Origin: Cladochytrium replicatum
Taxonomy: Eukaryota > Chytridiomycota > Chytridiomycetes > Cladochytriales > Cladochytriaceae
Length of the DNA: 40,741 nucleotides
Direction of reading: 5' to 3'
NCBI GenBank assembly: GCA_025526935.1
Contig: JAHLKD010000159.1
Location: 1 to 40,741, forward strand
In this document: in pieces, positions 10,376-19,625 of the stretch
How the letters are laid out: every line of letters begins with the position of its first letter
Numbering within the stretch: position 1 is the stretch's first letter
The notes under the pieces: model-generated
The model's database searches: none
Told to the model about the DNA's origin: nothing
Seen by the model: only the letters and a program-made list of their open reading frames with translations
Translations under genes and position numbers: made by a program

Positions 10376-10767
10376 AAGCGTGTTGCTGTTGTTGAAAAGT
10401 GAAATTTTAGGTTTGGTAGTAGTGAAAACGCGAGATGCTTTTGGCGGAGCAACGAGAGATCAGGCAAGTTACCCTTTTTCGTCGTATTCGCGCGCGTCGC
10501 GACGGCGAGCTAGCCATGTTGAGATTCCGTCTGCCGCGTCACGTCGAGACTCCGAAAGCATTTGTTGAAAGACGCGAACACACGTGATCGAAGTTAAGAT
10601 ATTGAATATCGATGGGAAAAAAGAAAGGGACGAAAGCAGAACATTTGTAACGCTCTCCGGTGATAGCGTGTGCTCCTTCCGTTATTGTTGATATTAATTC
10701 ACAAAACTATATAAAAATTTCGGGACTATTTTGACCGCAATCCCGTCTCGAGCCTCGAGAACACTGT
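10376..10767. other. upstream region of DNAAF1, no gene seen
   Basis: This stretch holds the presumed DNAAF1 promoter and 5' leader. A minus-strand ATG at about 10516 with a GTAACT donor shortly after could be a 5' exon, but joining it to the CAG acceptor before 10375 breaks the frame. It is AT-rich near 10690-10720 (ATATAAAAATTT). Confidence 0.4.
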
Positions 10768-11448
10768 CTGATGCAATTGATGCAAAACATAGTCGATGTC
10801 ATCGACTTTGGTGATACGCTCGGATCCGGCGTGAAGGGGAGCAGGCTTGAAGTTGCAGGACATGCAGGGGCTGTGAGAAGGGTTCTGACATATTGGCGTG
10901 GTACGGTTCGCCGCTGTCATCCTCCAACCCCGTTTTGAATCAAAATCTCAATGTGCAATGTCTTGATGTAGTTCCCAAAGGTGAGAGTTGAAACTGCAAG
11001 AGCTTCGGGAATGAATATCGTCGAGGAATACTGCAAAAAGCCCGAAACGCGGGTTTCTGGCCAACAAATTCGAAATCTGTTCCCCGCCTTAGGAGATTTC
11101 AGTTCTACCAGGCGGTTCCATGAATGCATAGTCGATATTAGAAACCATCGCGACCCTAACCCTATTTCAGAATTGACTCCGTTACATGGTATTGTGCGCC
11201 GGGTTGGATGATTTCGACTTTGTCTGGAGGAAATTCTCGGTGGATGCACACTGATCGATTGGATGGAACAGAATGATGAGCTCGTCGAGGATGCGTTTGA
11301 ATTGACCGAGAGGATTTCAGCGTTTTATGACGACGCTCGCCAACGAGGGATACGTGCGGTAAGATTTTACTTGAGGCAAAAGCTCACGACTCCAAAAAAC
11401 TCGTCGCCTAAGATCCAGTCTTGGATGGCATTTCAGAGAGTTTGTTGA
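10768..11448 (+). pseudogene. unidentified broken coding stretch
   Basis: Plus-strand fragments have protein-like composition. 10768-10929 reads MQLMQNIVDVIDFGDTLGSG and continues to TYWRGTVRRC. From 10981, in a different frame, MNIVEEYCKKPETRVSGQQI runs to a TGA at 11212-11214 and continues in the same frame as LCLEEILGGCTLIDWMEQND, with a possible donor (GTAAGA) near 11357. I could not find intron joins that keep the frame, and I do not recognise the family. It is either a decayed gene or a real gene whose structure I failed to resolve. Confidence 0.3.
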
Positions 11449-11450
11449 TG

Positions 11451-11711
11451 AGAATCAAACAAAATATTGTCTAAAGTAAGTACCTTCTTTGAAGCGAAGA
11501 GCGCTATCGACCCTTCATCGAGGGTGATTTATGTATGGGGACGTGAGAAAGGAGAAGAGCTTGGATAGGACAGACTCGTCATGTCGCTTTATTCACCAGG
11601 GTTGTAGAGAACCTTAACGATTTCCATGAATTAAAATAAGTGTTGTTCTGGATGGCCTGAACTTCGTTATCATAATCTATTCATCGTTCATTGTCTATTG
11701 TTGGAGTTGGC
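11451..11711. other. 3' flank of MT-A70 gene, nothing recognised
   Basis: 261 bp between the broken plus-strand stretch and the MT-A70 stop. No feature seen. Confidence 0.3.
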
Positions 11712-13462
11712 TTATTCTGACTTGACGTTTGCATCAATCGCAACCTTTTCCACAACATGCGTCCATCCACTTCTTTGTCTCCCTGACCTTCCCCACAGTT
11801 CTAAGAGTCTGTCGCCGTTGGGCCTTTCAGCAGGATCATACGTGCTTTGGGGCAGAAGCGTCTCGATCAGTTCATAGATGAACTCTGGTTTATCATCTCT
11901 TGATTCTCCTTTGTAGCAGTTCCGTCAGATTCATATAAAACTGGCTGGAAGGATAAAGAGTACCTGGTTGCATAGGCTTGATGAAATCAAACTCACAGTC
12001 TGCGCTCCTCTGATGTCTAAGATCCAGCTGTCCCTCCTATCAGAATGTAATTTTTTTTAAAACTCTCTGCAGAGAAGAGTCGTTGGGGTCCAGCGTTCCT
12101 TTTGTACCTTGCGAAAGATGAGGCAGGTGGTCTTTGACCGTGCAAAGAAGCGAGAGGGTTGGCGCGCTATGGTGTTGTTGGGTCTGAGTCGGACCCACAC
12201 AAAGTTTTCGACGTAGCGGAAGCCGGACCAGGATTTGTCTGCCATGGATAAGATCGCGGGCGTGAGTTCCTTAGGCGTCCAGATGAATAGAAAGCCTTTG
12301 GGGATGAGTGTTGGGATCGGGAGTTTGGACTTGGAAAAAAGTTTCAGTGAGCGTTGAAGGGATTGAGAAAGTGGGCGAGATGAGGTTACAAGCTGTTCGA
12401 CAGACACTTTGCCGGGAGATGGTGGCTCGCGCGGAAGGAGGAGCGGTGGGTCTATGAGTACGGCTTGGAAGTCGTTGCCGAGTATGGAGTAGTCGAAATC
12501 GAATACTTTGGGGGATTCAAAGTAGCGTGAGCCTGTGCAGGGTTGGTTTGGATCCCGGAAGGGACGGATGCGTTTCACCCAGGATCGGGGTATCGGGTCG
12601 GGAGGTATTCGGACGACGGTGTACACCCGTGGATCTGTTGGTGCACTTTCGAGCAATTTGAGTTTCTGGAGTGCGTATTGCAAGCACACTTACGTGACGG
12701 GTCGGGGAGCGATTGATGTAGTGCTGGGTTGTCTGTACTGAAGTAGTTTAGAGCGAGACACGACGGAAGCGTACCGCCTTCGACTGTGTAAAGCGGAAAT
12801 CGAACGTTTGTGTGGTGTCTCGTCTTCCCAAAAATCCTCGTCGGCAACGTCATAGTCACTAGGAATGAGTTGAATACAAAAGGTGTTGGTGACTATATGG
12901 GACATCTCACTCTGCTTCCTCGACGAAAGTGTCCCAGTCTCCGTCTGCGTGATTGTCTTCTAGCAATTGAAACAGTTCAGTGTCGTCTAGCATCGACGGA
13001 TCTTCTTGTGCCGAGCGAACAGTGAATGCTGATGTGCGCTTGAAGAGCTCCTCGAGCTGTTCTTGAGTTAACGCTGCTGTTGTAGTGGTATCTTCTTCCT
13101 TGGGTTGATAGAGATCAGAGGTTATTGATGACAAGGAGCCGAAAATAACTTTTTTCACCTCGATCGGTTGTGGTGAATCATGCATGGTGGATTGCGGATC
13201 TGCGAACATGCATGTTGAAGATGATGAAAGTGCGACTGGTTTTGCGAGGTCCGCTTGGAGGTTTTCGAGCTCATCAAACTTTTTCATGATGGCATCGACT
13301 GATTCTTCGTCTTCTGCGTAGCCCACATACCATGACGAGCTGGGAATATAAAGTTAATTCAGTTTCGATGAATAGAATGCACATATTTAGTATGGTTTAC
13401 CTCACATTAGCGCTGGATGTTGCTCTCCGTGCGGATGTTCGCTGCGAGCGCCGTGTCATCAT
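11712..13462 (-). CDS. MT-A70 family methyltransferase-like protein with DPPL motif
   Basis: Adenine methyltransferase-fold protein related to METTL3/METTL14/MTA proteins. Exons on minus: 13462-13401, 13339-12911, 12858-12775, 12737-12694, 12634-12108, 12036-11964, 11884-11712. The sum is 1392 nt, 463 aa, in frame. The N-terminal third starts MMTRRSQRTSARR, then SSWYVGYAEDEESVDAIMKK, and is acidic (DVADEDFWEDE). The MT-A70 part begins after about residue 200: FQAVLIDPPLLL (12441-12452), PKGFLFIWTPKEL, RYVENFVWVRLRPNN, ARSKTTCLIFRK, and the C-terminal NGDRLLELWGR plus SGWTHV. DPPL replaces the catalytic DPPW; METTL14 has EPPL and is inactive. A non-catalytic partner role (Kar4/METTL14- or MTA9-like) is inferred. 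One intron is only 37 bp, so exons 3-4 are the least certain join. Confidence 0.85.
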
Positions 13463-13550
13463 TAATGTTACTTCAAATGCCACCAACCCGATTAGGCAAT
13501 AATTACCGGCTGCGGAGTCCCAGACCTTGTATTTGCACCCACAGAGAAAA
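13463..13550. promoter_or_regulatory. 88-bp bidirectional intergenic region
   Basis: Only 88 bp separate the start codons of the minus-strand MT-A70 gene and the plus-strand R2-like gene, so they must share promoter sequence. No TATA box and no MluI-type S-phase element (ACGCGT) is visible within it. Confidence 0.7.
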
Positions 13551-15116
13551 ATGCTGTCACCTGGAGCGTTTGAGATCGACGAGACCATGGGCGACGACTC
13601 GAATGTGGTTAGCAGTCTGGACAAGGACGAGCCGATCCTGATCGAGCAGAAGAAGCGGTTCGTGCTGTTCCCCATAAAGCACCACAAAGTAAGTTTACAC
13701 TAGAAGCAGCCTCGATCGTACACCAACACTCGAAAACAGATCTGGCAGACGTACAAGACTGCGGAAGCAAAGTTTTGGAGTGCCGAGGAGCTGGAGCTCT
13801 CCGACGACGTCGATGGTACAGTATTAAATTGGGCAGCACGTTTGGGCTTCCGGAATCTCACTACTCTATTTGATGTAGGATGGGAACACATCGCTCAACG
13901 ACAGCGTGTCTTCTTCACGCAGCTCATCGCTATCCTTGCTTCCAGCGACACGGTGGTCCCCACAGAGTTTATCAACCGCTTTTCGGACGAGATTCAGGCT
14001 CCGGAAGCAAGGTGCATGTTTGGGTTCCAGCTGATGCAGCGAAACATCCACAACGAACTGTTCCATGTCATCCTCGACCTCTACGCGAAGAGCTCCATCG
14101 ATCAAGAGCTTGCTTTCGACAACATCAGGCAGTGTGAGTAATGGAATAAGCATCAGCAGTTTAAGGAGCGCAGAGTGCGTCTCTTACATTGAGCGTAGCG
14201 GTGTTTTCTTTTGCTTTCCTGTGCAGAGTTTATTTGGGTTTCCTTTATTCCCAACACCGCTTCGTGGTGTTGCGGTGTTTTTTCTCCGTCGACGTTTTAT
14301 TACCAACATCGCGAAGCAGTTTTTCTATTTATACTTAATCCTCACATTGCTTCGCGGTGTTTTTCTGTTTATTTTTTATCCCCCACAGCGCTTCGTGGTG
14401 TTTTACTTGCACTACTTGGGTGTTTTCTATACTTTCCAACCAACTAACATGATTTTTTTGTTCTACCAGTCGACAGCATGTCACGAAAAGCTGCTTGGGT
14501 GGAAGCGCATCTTTCCGAGAGTGGGGAAACGTACAGCACACGAATCGTTGCACTAGCCATCTACTCCTCAGTCTACTTTACATCAACAATCGCCACACTC
14601 GTCCATATGCTCCACCCACGACGCAACGAGCCCGCCATTCTCCCGGGGTTACTGCGAGCGATAGCCAAGATGTACCGCGACCACAATCTGTATATCTCGT
14701 TTTATAGAGCAGTATCTCTATCGCTTATCAACCGACCTGACCGAACCCAAATCCAGCGGATTGCAGCGGATGCGATAGGGATCGAGATCGACACGCTTAT
14801 AGATACGTTTGGAGTGTGCGGATCAGCGCTGAGCGAAGACGATGCAATGCTAAAGACGGAAGTTGCAGGGTTTGTGGTGAGGAGGGCGAATGCTATTCTT
14901 TCAGGGTTTGAGTGTGGGACACTTGCAGAGCCGAATGCAGGAGCAGGGATGTGGATCGATGGGGTTCTTGAAGATGAAGTGCGAGCAGATGATTCGGAGA
15001 TGTCTGGGATGCAGGGGATCGAGTTTACAGGAGCGGCAGCGTTTGGACATCCGAATCTCCCTAGCGAGATGCAGATCAACGTGCGACAGCAGTTTAGTCT
15101 TGAGGAGGACTTTTAA
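13551..15116 (+). CDS. ribonucleotide reductase R2-like pseudoenzyme (Rnr4-like)
   Basis: Class I ribonucleotide reductase small-subunit fold. Exons: 13551-13688, 13740-13815, 13879-14133, 14470-15116. The sum is 1116 nt, 371 aa, in frame. Family landmarks: RFVLFPIKHHKIWQTYKTAE, KFWSAEE, AILASSD, PEARCMFGFQL, NIHNEL, LPGLL, and the C-terminal FSLEEDF, the R1-binding tail. Active-site positions by alignment to mouse R2: Asp ligand kept (D95), Glu ligand replaced by Arg (R126), His ligand kept (H129), radical Tyr replaced by Phe (F133), second Glu to Ser (S189), third Glu to His (H228), last His to Tyr (Y231). It therefore cannot form the di-iron tyrosyl cofactor. Yeast Rnr4 shows the same kind of loss and acts as a structural partner of an active R2. 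The third intron, 336 bp, is far longer than its neighbours. Confidence 0.9.
14170..14420 (+). repeat. short stem-loop repeats inside R2-like intron 3
   Basis: The T-rich intron contains several related segments: GTAGCGGTGTTTTC near 14197, AACACCGCTTCGTGGTGTT near 14260, AACATCGCGAAGCAG near 14305, ATTGCTTCGCGGTGTTTT near 14347 and AGCGCTTCGTGGTGTTTT near 14388. They are about 40-45 bp apart. The second can fold into a perfect 6-bp stem (AACACC/GGTGTT). Confidence 0.7.
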
Positions 15117-15747
15117 TGATACACGAAAAGTTAACAAGGCGTAATATTAATTTCCAGTGATAATTCCCAGGCTTACCTAAACTGCCCATGTTTGCCAAGC
15201 CAGCCGCGGAAGAAAAGATAAAAAATAATCTTGGTGATTATTAAATATAGAAACAATGTCACGGAATCACTCCGCCAATGGCTGGCTGGGTGATGGGGTG
15301 CCAAACGAACAACGCACTGCCAATCCCGGGATTATATGTGCCGAGTCTGCCGAGCGACGACAATCTGCACTGCACACAGCCCTACTGCATCACTGCGAGT
15401 CGGACAATATTCCACTGCTGCAAGGCAGGTGATGAAACAAATTTGAGGCCCAGCTGATAATGTGATAACCAGCATGGACCCTTGTTCACGCTGCCAGCTG
15501 TCAGGTGCTTCCGACTGGGCCGTGCACCCGCTGCCCCTCATACCTGGGCTGTTTGCCCTACTCTCCCACGGTAGGTCCCAATGCTGCCAAACCCCCGACC
15601 CACCACTGCATTGGCACTTGTCACTTAAGTCTTGGCTGTTTCGTTTCTATTTGCTCTTAAATAAAACAACCACTGTAATAATCCTCCTCGCTTAAAATCG
15701 TGCCCATTGCCCTCGACTATCTCGACTGGCTGCCAAACCAATTTCAA
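15117..15747. other. intergenic region before LicD gene
   Basis: This holds the 3' end of the R2-like gene and the upstream region of the LicD-domain gene. An A/T-rich stretch at about 15655-15667 (CTTAAATAAAAC) could serve as a core promoter. Nothing else is recognisable. Confidence 0.4.
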
Positions 15748-17511
15748 ATGCTGCCGCTGTGGAACAACGCCAACAGCAAGTTCTCCTATCCATACTCACA
15801 TGTCCACGATCACTCCCCTCCTTCATCGCCGCTGGCAAAATACCCAAACAAACTCCTCAAACTGTTCGGTGGTGTGCGCATGTCGGGCCTCAAGCTCATA
15901 TGCGTCGCTTCGGCTGCATCGACCCTCGTTTGGGTCTACTCGCTCTCTCAATATCAGCCTTCAACTCAGGAAACAATCTCTGAAGAATGGGTAGTGCCCG
16001 CTCCAGATCATTCACCGCCTCTTATCGTGACAGAGTCGGCCAAAGTTCTTGCTCCATCACTGGGTGCTTCGCCCGTGATTGACTCCATCGTCCCAAGCAA
16101 ATCACCAGAACCTGACTGGGAGTCACCATCTCCGTCGCCATATTCATCATCCCCGTTTCCATCACAGTCACCATCTCCTTCACCCTCGCCATCTCCACCA
16201 TCCCGCATCCACATTCTGTCACCGTCCCCGTCACCATCACCTTCGCCATCAACATCGCCCTCGCTATCACCATCGCTATCGCCATCGCCGAACGCGGTGG
16301 TTGCCAGTGATCCCGTTCTCGCAAACAAACCCGCCGACGTCATTTTCAACTCCCAATTAGGAGATGACGACGAAGACGAGAACGTGTCGATCAAACAGGT
16401 TCCGCCCGACGAACGAAAGCTTTTCTCGCAGTCGTTTAGATACGACGAATCCAGGGAGCAGATCGAGGCCTATGATCTCGACGACGTGTGGGACATCCCG
16501 ACCGAAATGTTTGTGCCCACGCATCTCAAGCTGAACTACATGGACCTCCACATCCCGCCCTCGTCCGTACCCTCCATCGCAAACCAGCAGCGCTACACCA
16601 ACCTCGGCGCGTCGTACAACTTCGCCATTTCGGACCAGAAGCATTTCTTCGAGGATTTGTCGTGCCACCATCTCGCTCGAAAGTACTCAAACATGAGGGC
16701 GATCGACTACGATCTCGATCGCGGGCTTGTCCCGGACTTGGCCAAGATCGTCGCGTCGTGGTCAGCGTTCACGGAAAAGCACGAGATACCGACGTGGATG
16801 GCGCACGGGACGCTGCTGGGATGGTTCTGGAACCGGCAGCTCCTTCCTTGGGACACGGACCTCGATTTCCAGGTGCCCGTGCAGTCGCTTGCGACATTGA
16901 CGGGGCTGAATATGACGCGATCGCCGGACAAGCGTTACGTGCTCGAGGTGAACCCGCACTCGGCGTTCCGGATACACCAGCACCACAACGTCATCGATGC
17001 GCGGTGGATCGACACGCGCACGGGGTTGTTTCTCGACATCACCGCGTTGTCGATCACGATGCCCATGGAGACGTACAGAAACAATGCGAATTCCGGGTTT
17101 GCGAGGGTGGCGTGTAAGAGCACGCACCAGTACGAGGACTACGAGATCTCGCCGCTTGTGCTGACCACGCTTGAAGGCGCGAAGGTGTGGAGACCCGCGA
17201 GACCGCTGACGCTGCTCAGGAGGGAGTATAGCGAATACAGCATGTCGAAAAGGCACTGGTACTACAACAATGAAAAGTTTGTGTTTGACGAGTCGGAGCT
17301 GAGTTGGAAGAACACGGAGGTGGCGTTGCTTGTGGATGCGGGGGAGAGGAAGGAAGCGCAGAAGATGGCCAAGGAGGATTGGTGTAAAGGGTACATGGGG
17401 AGACCGACGTCAAAGTCGATTGCAAAGGCGGCACTGCGGGCGGGGAAAGCCGCGACACCGAAACCGAGCTCGGGGGCGAGTCCGAACACAATGGGTTCGT
17501 CAGGTAGATAG
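15748..17511 (+). CDS. LicD/Mnn4-type phosphotransferase family, type II membrane protein
   Basis: Single-exon gene, 587 aa from the first in-frame ATG (the frame is open further upstream to about 15700 but without ATG). A short cytoplasmic part is followed by a signal anchor (LKLICVASAASTLVWVYSL, residues about 48-66). A stem rich in SPSPSP repeats (about 125-190) and acidic DDDEDE follow. The C-terminal half is the LicD domain: MAHGTLLGWFWNRQLLPWDT then DLDF at about residues 352-374, with the conserved PWDxDxD acidic motif. In fungi this family (Mnn4) transfers or regulates mannosyl-phosphate on wall glycans; fukutin-related proteins are the animal relatives. Golgi location is inferred from the topology. 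Substrate unknown. Confidence 0.85.
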   Translation: MLPLWNNANSKFSYPYSHVHDHSPPSSPLAKYPNKLLKLFGGVRMSGLKLICVASAASTLVWVYSLSQYQPSTQETISEEWVVPAPDHSPPLIVTESAKVLAPSLGASPVIDSIVPSKSPEPDWESPSPSPYSSSPFPSQSPSPSPSPSPPSRIHILSPSPSPSPSPSTSPSLSPSLSPSPNAVVASDPVLANKPADVIFNSQLGDDDEDENVSIKQVPPDERKLFSQSFRYDESREQIEAYDLDDVWDIPTEMFVPTHLKLNYMDLHIPPSSVPSIANQQRYTNLGASYNFAISDQKHFFEDLSCHHLARKYSNMRAIDYDLDRGLVPDLAKIVASWSAFTEKHEIPTWMAHGTLLGWFWNRQLLPWDTDLDFQVPVQSLATLTGLNMTRSPDKRYVLEVNPHSAFRIHQHHNVIDARWIDTRTGLFLDITALSITMPMETYRNNANSGFARVACKSTHQYEDYEISPLVLTTLEGAKVWRPARPLTLLRREYSEYSMSKRHWYYNNEKFVFDESELSWKNTEVALLVDAGERKEAQKMAKEDWCKGYMGRPTSKSIAKAALRAGKAATPKPSSGASPNTMGSSGR

Positions 17512-18021
17512 ATTTGGGTGGTCGACCTGCAGTCTTCACTTTTAGCGGGATTTTCGATACTGACATTTTTATTCTTTGTCGTTCTTTCAGCTTACCTTCT
17601 TTTCCGTCTTCTTTAAAGAAACAGACTTTGCGATGTTTATATTCCCCCTTTCTTTTTCTGGGACCAAAAAGGACTGTGTACTACTACCGACATTTTTTAC
17701 TCGTTTGGGCTGTCTACCGAACTACCAAACATGGACATTTTTTGTGTGTAAACGCTGGTTGTCTTGGCTCTATGTGTCAAAGTAACAGAACCACCTCATA
17801 ACTTCTAGAATTCCGTGTTTTACCAGGGTGTTGCGCAAGGATCATCTCCGTGGGTCCTGCTAACGCTTTTCGCTAGGAGCCTCAGACTGACGGTATGTGG
17901 AATTATCATAAATAATAGCTCACACATCAAGAAAAAAGTTGAATCTTTACATGTGTTGTGTGGATAGATGGGATGCGTCATGCGCCCCCAAAATTTGTCA
18001 CAATCCAACTCCCCATCCACT
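17512..18021. other. intergenic, no gene seen
   Basis: The 3' flanks of the LicD gene (plus) and the hypothetical gene (minus), which converge. T-rich near 17540-17700. No RNA gene or repeat noted. Confidence 0.4.
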
Positions 18022-18873
18022 TCAGCAAAAGCAAGAAAGCACCGTTTTCCAAAACGATCTCCCCGATTCCCGGAAACTTTCCCCGGTTCCCGCCGAAAAT
18101 GTACCATAGCTCTGCACCAACCTATTTGGCCCCCCACTCATCGAAACAACAGGCCAAGTGTGCGTCTTTGCAACCACTATTTTCGGCGCGGTGTGTCTCG
18201 GGTCCTTGGACGGGATCCTATCGGTCTTCGATCTCCTCTCCGGCTCCGGATGGAGCGCGAGGATGGATGCTGATAGAGCTGGCGAGAGCTGTTCGTAGTC
18301 CGAATCGTCTGTTTCGGACTGCCAGTCGTCCCACCACTCTTCGTCCGTTAAGGGGAGGAAACGCGCAAGGGGGTCTTGCAGATTGACGCGGGTCACTGGG
18401 AGTTTTTGTGCTTTTGTGAGAATTTTGGATGGGTACTGGCGTTTGTGATAGACGCTTTGTGCTCGGGGTGTCTTGATCTCGGTGTTGAGGATCGTATCAT
18501 CATCATCATCATCTCTGCCGTGAGTGGTACGTAAATCCGAGTTGGATCGGAGGAATTCATTGATAGATATAGCAGAGTCGTCGTTTTCGGTGTGTTGGAA
18601 ATGCGACTTTTTGCATTTCCAGGTTGCCTCCGCTTCCTCTGTGCAGCTCGAGGCAAAAAGTGAAGTGACAGCTGATGGGAGAGGGTGCGATCGCACAATG
18701 GTTTGAAAGCTGTACTCGATGTCCTTGTCGGGACTGAGGTCCTCGAATTCCGAAGAGAACTGGGAGATCGAGGCTGTCTCGGATGTCAAACTGACCCCGG
18801 CAGAAGATGTACGGCTTCGTCCTGCAAAAGTCGTTTGGATGGAGTAGGGTAGTGGAGGAATCACGCCAGACAT
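18022..18873 (-). CDS. hypothetical Ser/Asp-rich protein, 283 aa
   Basis: Uninterrupted minus-strand frame from MSGVIPPLPYSIQTTF to the stop after VLSCFC. The protein is Ser-rich at the N-terminus, has a short acidic run (HGRDDDDDDTIL) and a tryptophan-rich patch (DEEWWDDWQSETDD). No signal peptide, membrane segment or known domain is seen. The composition suggests a largely disordered cytosolic or nuclear protein. It may lack introns or may be only part of a longer gene. Moderate confidence that it is real, based on length and the absence of a better frame. Confidence 0.5.
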   Translation of the reverse strand: MSGVIPPLPYSIQTTFAGRSRTSSAGVSLTSETASISQFSSEFEDLSPDKDIEYSFQTIVRSHPLPSAVTSLFASSCTEEAEATWKCKKSHFQHTENDDSAISINEFLRSNSDLRTTHGRDDDDDDTILNTEIKTPRAQSVYHKRQYPSKILTKAQKLPVTRVNLQDPLARFLPLTDEEWWDDWQSETDDSDYEQLSPALSASILALHPEPERRSKTDRIPSKDPRHTAPKIVVAKTHTWPVVSMSGGPNRLVQSYGTFSAGTGESFRESGRSFWKTVLSCFC

Positions 18874-19055
18874 GGGGAGAACAGATTGCTTTGAGTGCCG
18901 TGTTGTGAGAGATAGGGCTGTAGTGTGAGAGAAGTCTGGATCGTGTGACTAGACGTCTGATCGGAGGTTGTGATTCTGCGCGATTGGGAGAGCGGACTGT
19001 GGGTTAATGCAGTGGAACCAATTGTTTGATTGATTGAATAAAACAACTATGATAT

Positions 19056-19134
19056 GAATAAGCTGTGCTGGAGTCATGGAGATGAATAAGCTGTGCTGGA
19101 GTCATGGAGATGTAAAGCTGTGCTGGAGTCATGG
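19056..19134 (+). repeat. three-copy 28-bp tandem repeat
   Basis: Three copies of AAGCTGTGCTGGAGTCATGG, separated by AGATGAAT and AGATGT. The first two units are identical over 28 bp; the third lacks 2 bp of the linker. Confidence 0.9.
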
Positions 19135-19566
19135 CAAGTAAGTCTTCTCCACAGAAAAACTGTTAAATTTGAACGATAATGGTTTGGCAGTACAGAGAAG
19201 CTCTCAAAAAAAGAGTCTGGAACGGAACGGCAAGTCTTTCTGTGGTACAAAAACGCTCAGCAAATATGATGCATAAAGTGATGCAATTCCTGCACGTGCA
19301 AGTCTTAAACTTTTCTGCCCAGATTTGGTCGTGCGCAGAGTTTCAGAAACGATCGTCAAGAAGGAAGCATTGGCAAAGAGACTTGGCACAATGACTCTAG
19401 TACCAGCGCTAAACCAAAAAAACTTTAAAAAGTCAGATGTGTCAACAATCCGCCATGTCCACAAACATTCCGAGTTGCATAGGCAATAAATTTAGTCTCA
19501 GTTCATGGCAGTATTTCCCCATGTGCATGAAAAGAACATGACTCAGAAACGGACGCTCCTATCCCA

Positions 19567-19574
19567 ATAAAAGG
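19567..19574 (+). promoter_or_regulatory. TATA-like box of esterase A
   Basis: ATAAAAGG lies 51 bp before the start codon at 19626. The same octamer sits at the matching place before esterase B, within a duplicated upstream block. Confidence 0.6.
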
Positions 19575-19625
19575 AACTGGGTGCCCAGAGATTCGGCCGC
19601 AACTTCCTCAATCAATTTCCCGAAA

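Larger units (their letters stand above)
18874..19625. other. intergenic region with esterase promoter
   Basis: Divergent upstream region between the hypothetical minus gene and esterase A. It contains the short tandem repeat at 19056-19134 and, near its right end, a block at about 19500-19555 that is also found upstream of esterase B. Confidence 0.5.

Noticed and set aside
12635-12693. 28-bp intron ending at the first CAG (12666)
   Set aside because: It breaks the reading frame; the 59-bp intron to the next CAG keeps it.
13397-13687. Minus-strand 96-codon frame across the MT-A70/R2 promoter
   Set aside because: Only its last part is real (MT-A70 exon 1 from 13462); the rest is antisense to R2 exon 1.
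13551-15116. Active ribonucleotide reductase R2
   Set aside because: Four metal ligands and the radical tyrosine are replaced.
16008-16394. Antisense Asp/Gly-rich frame
   Set aside because: Mirror of the Ser-Pro repeat in the LicD gene, with no other support.
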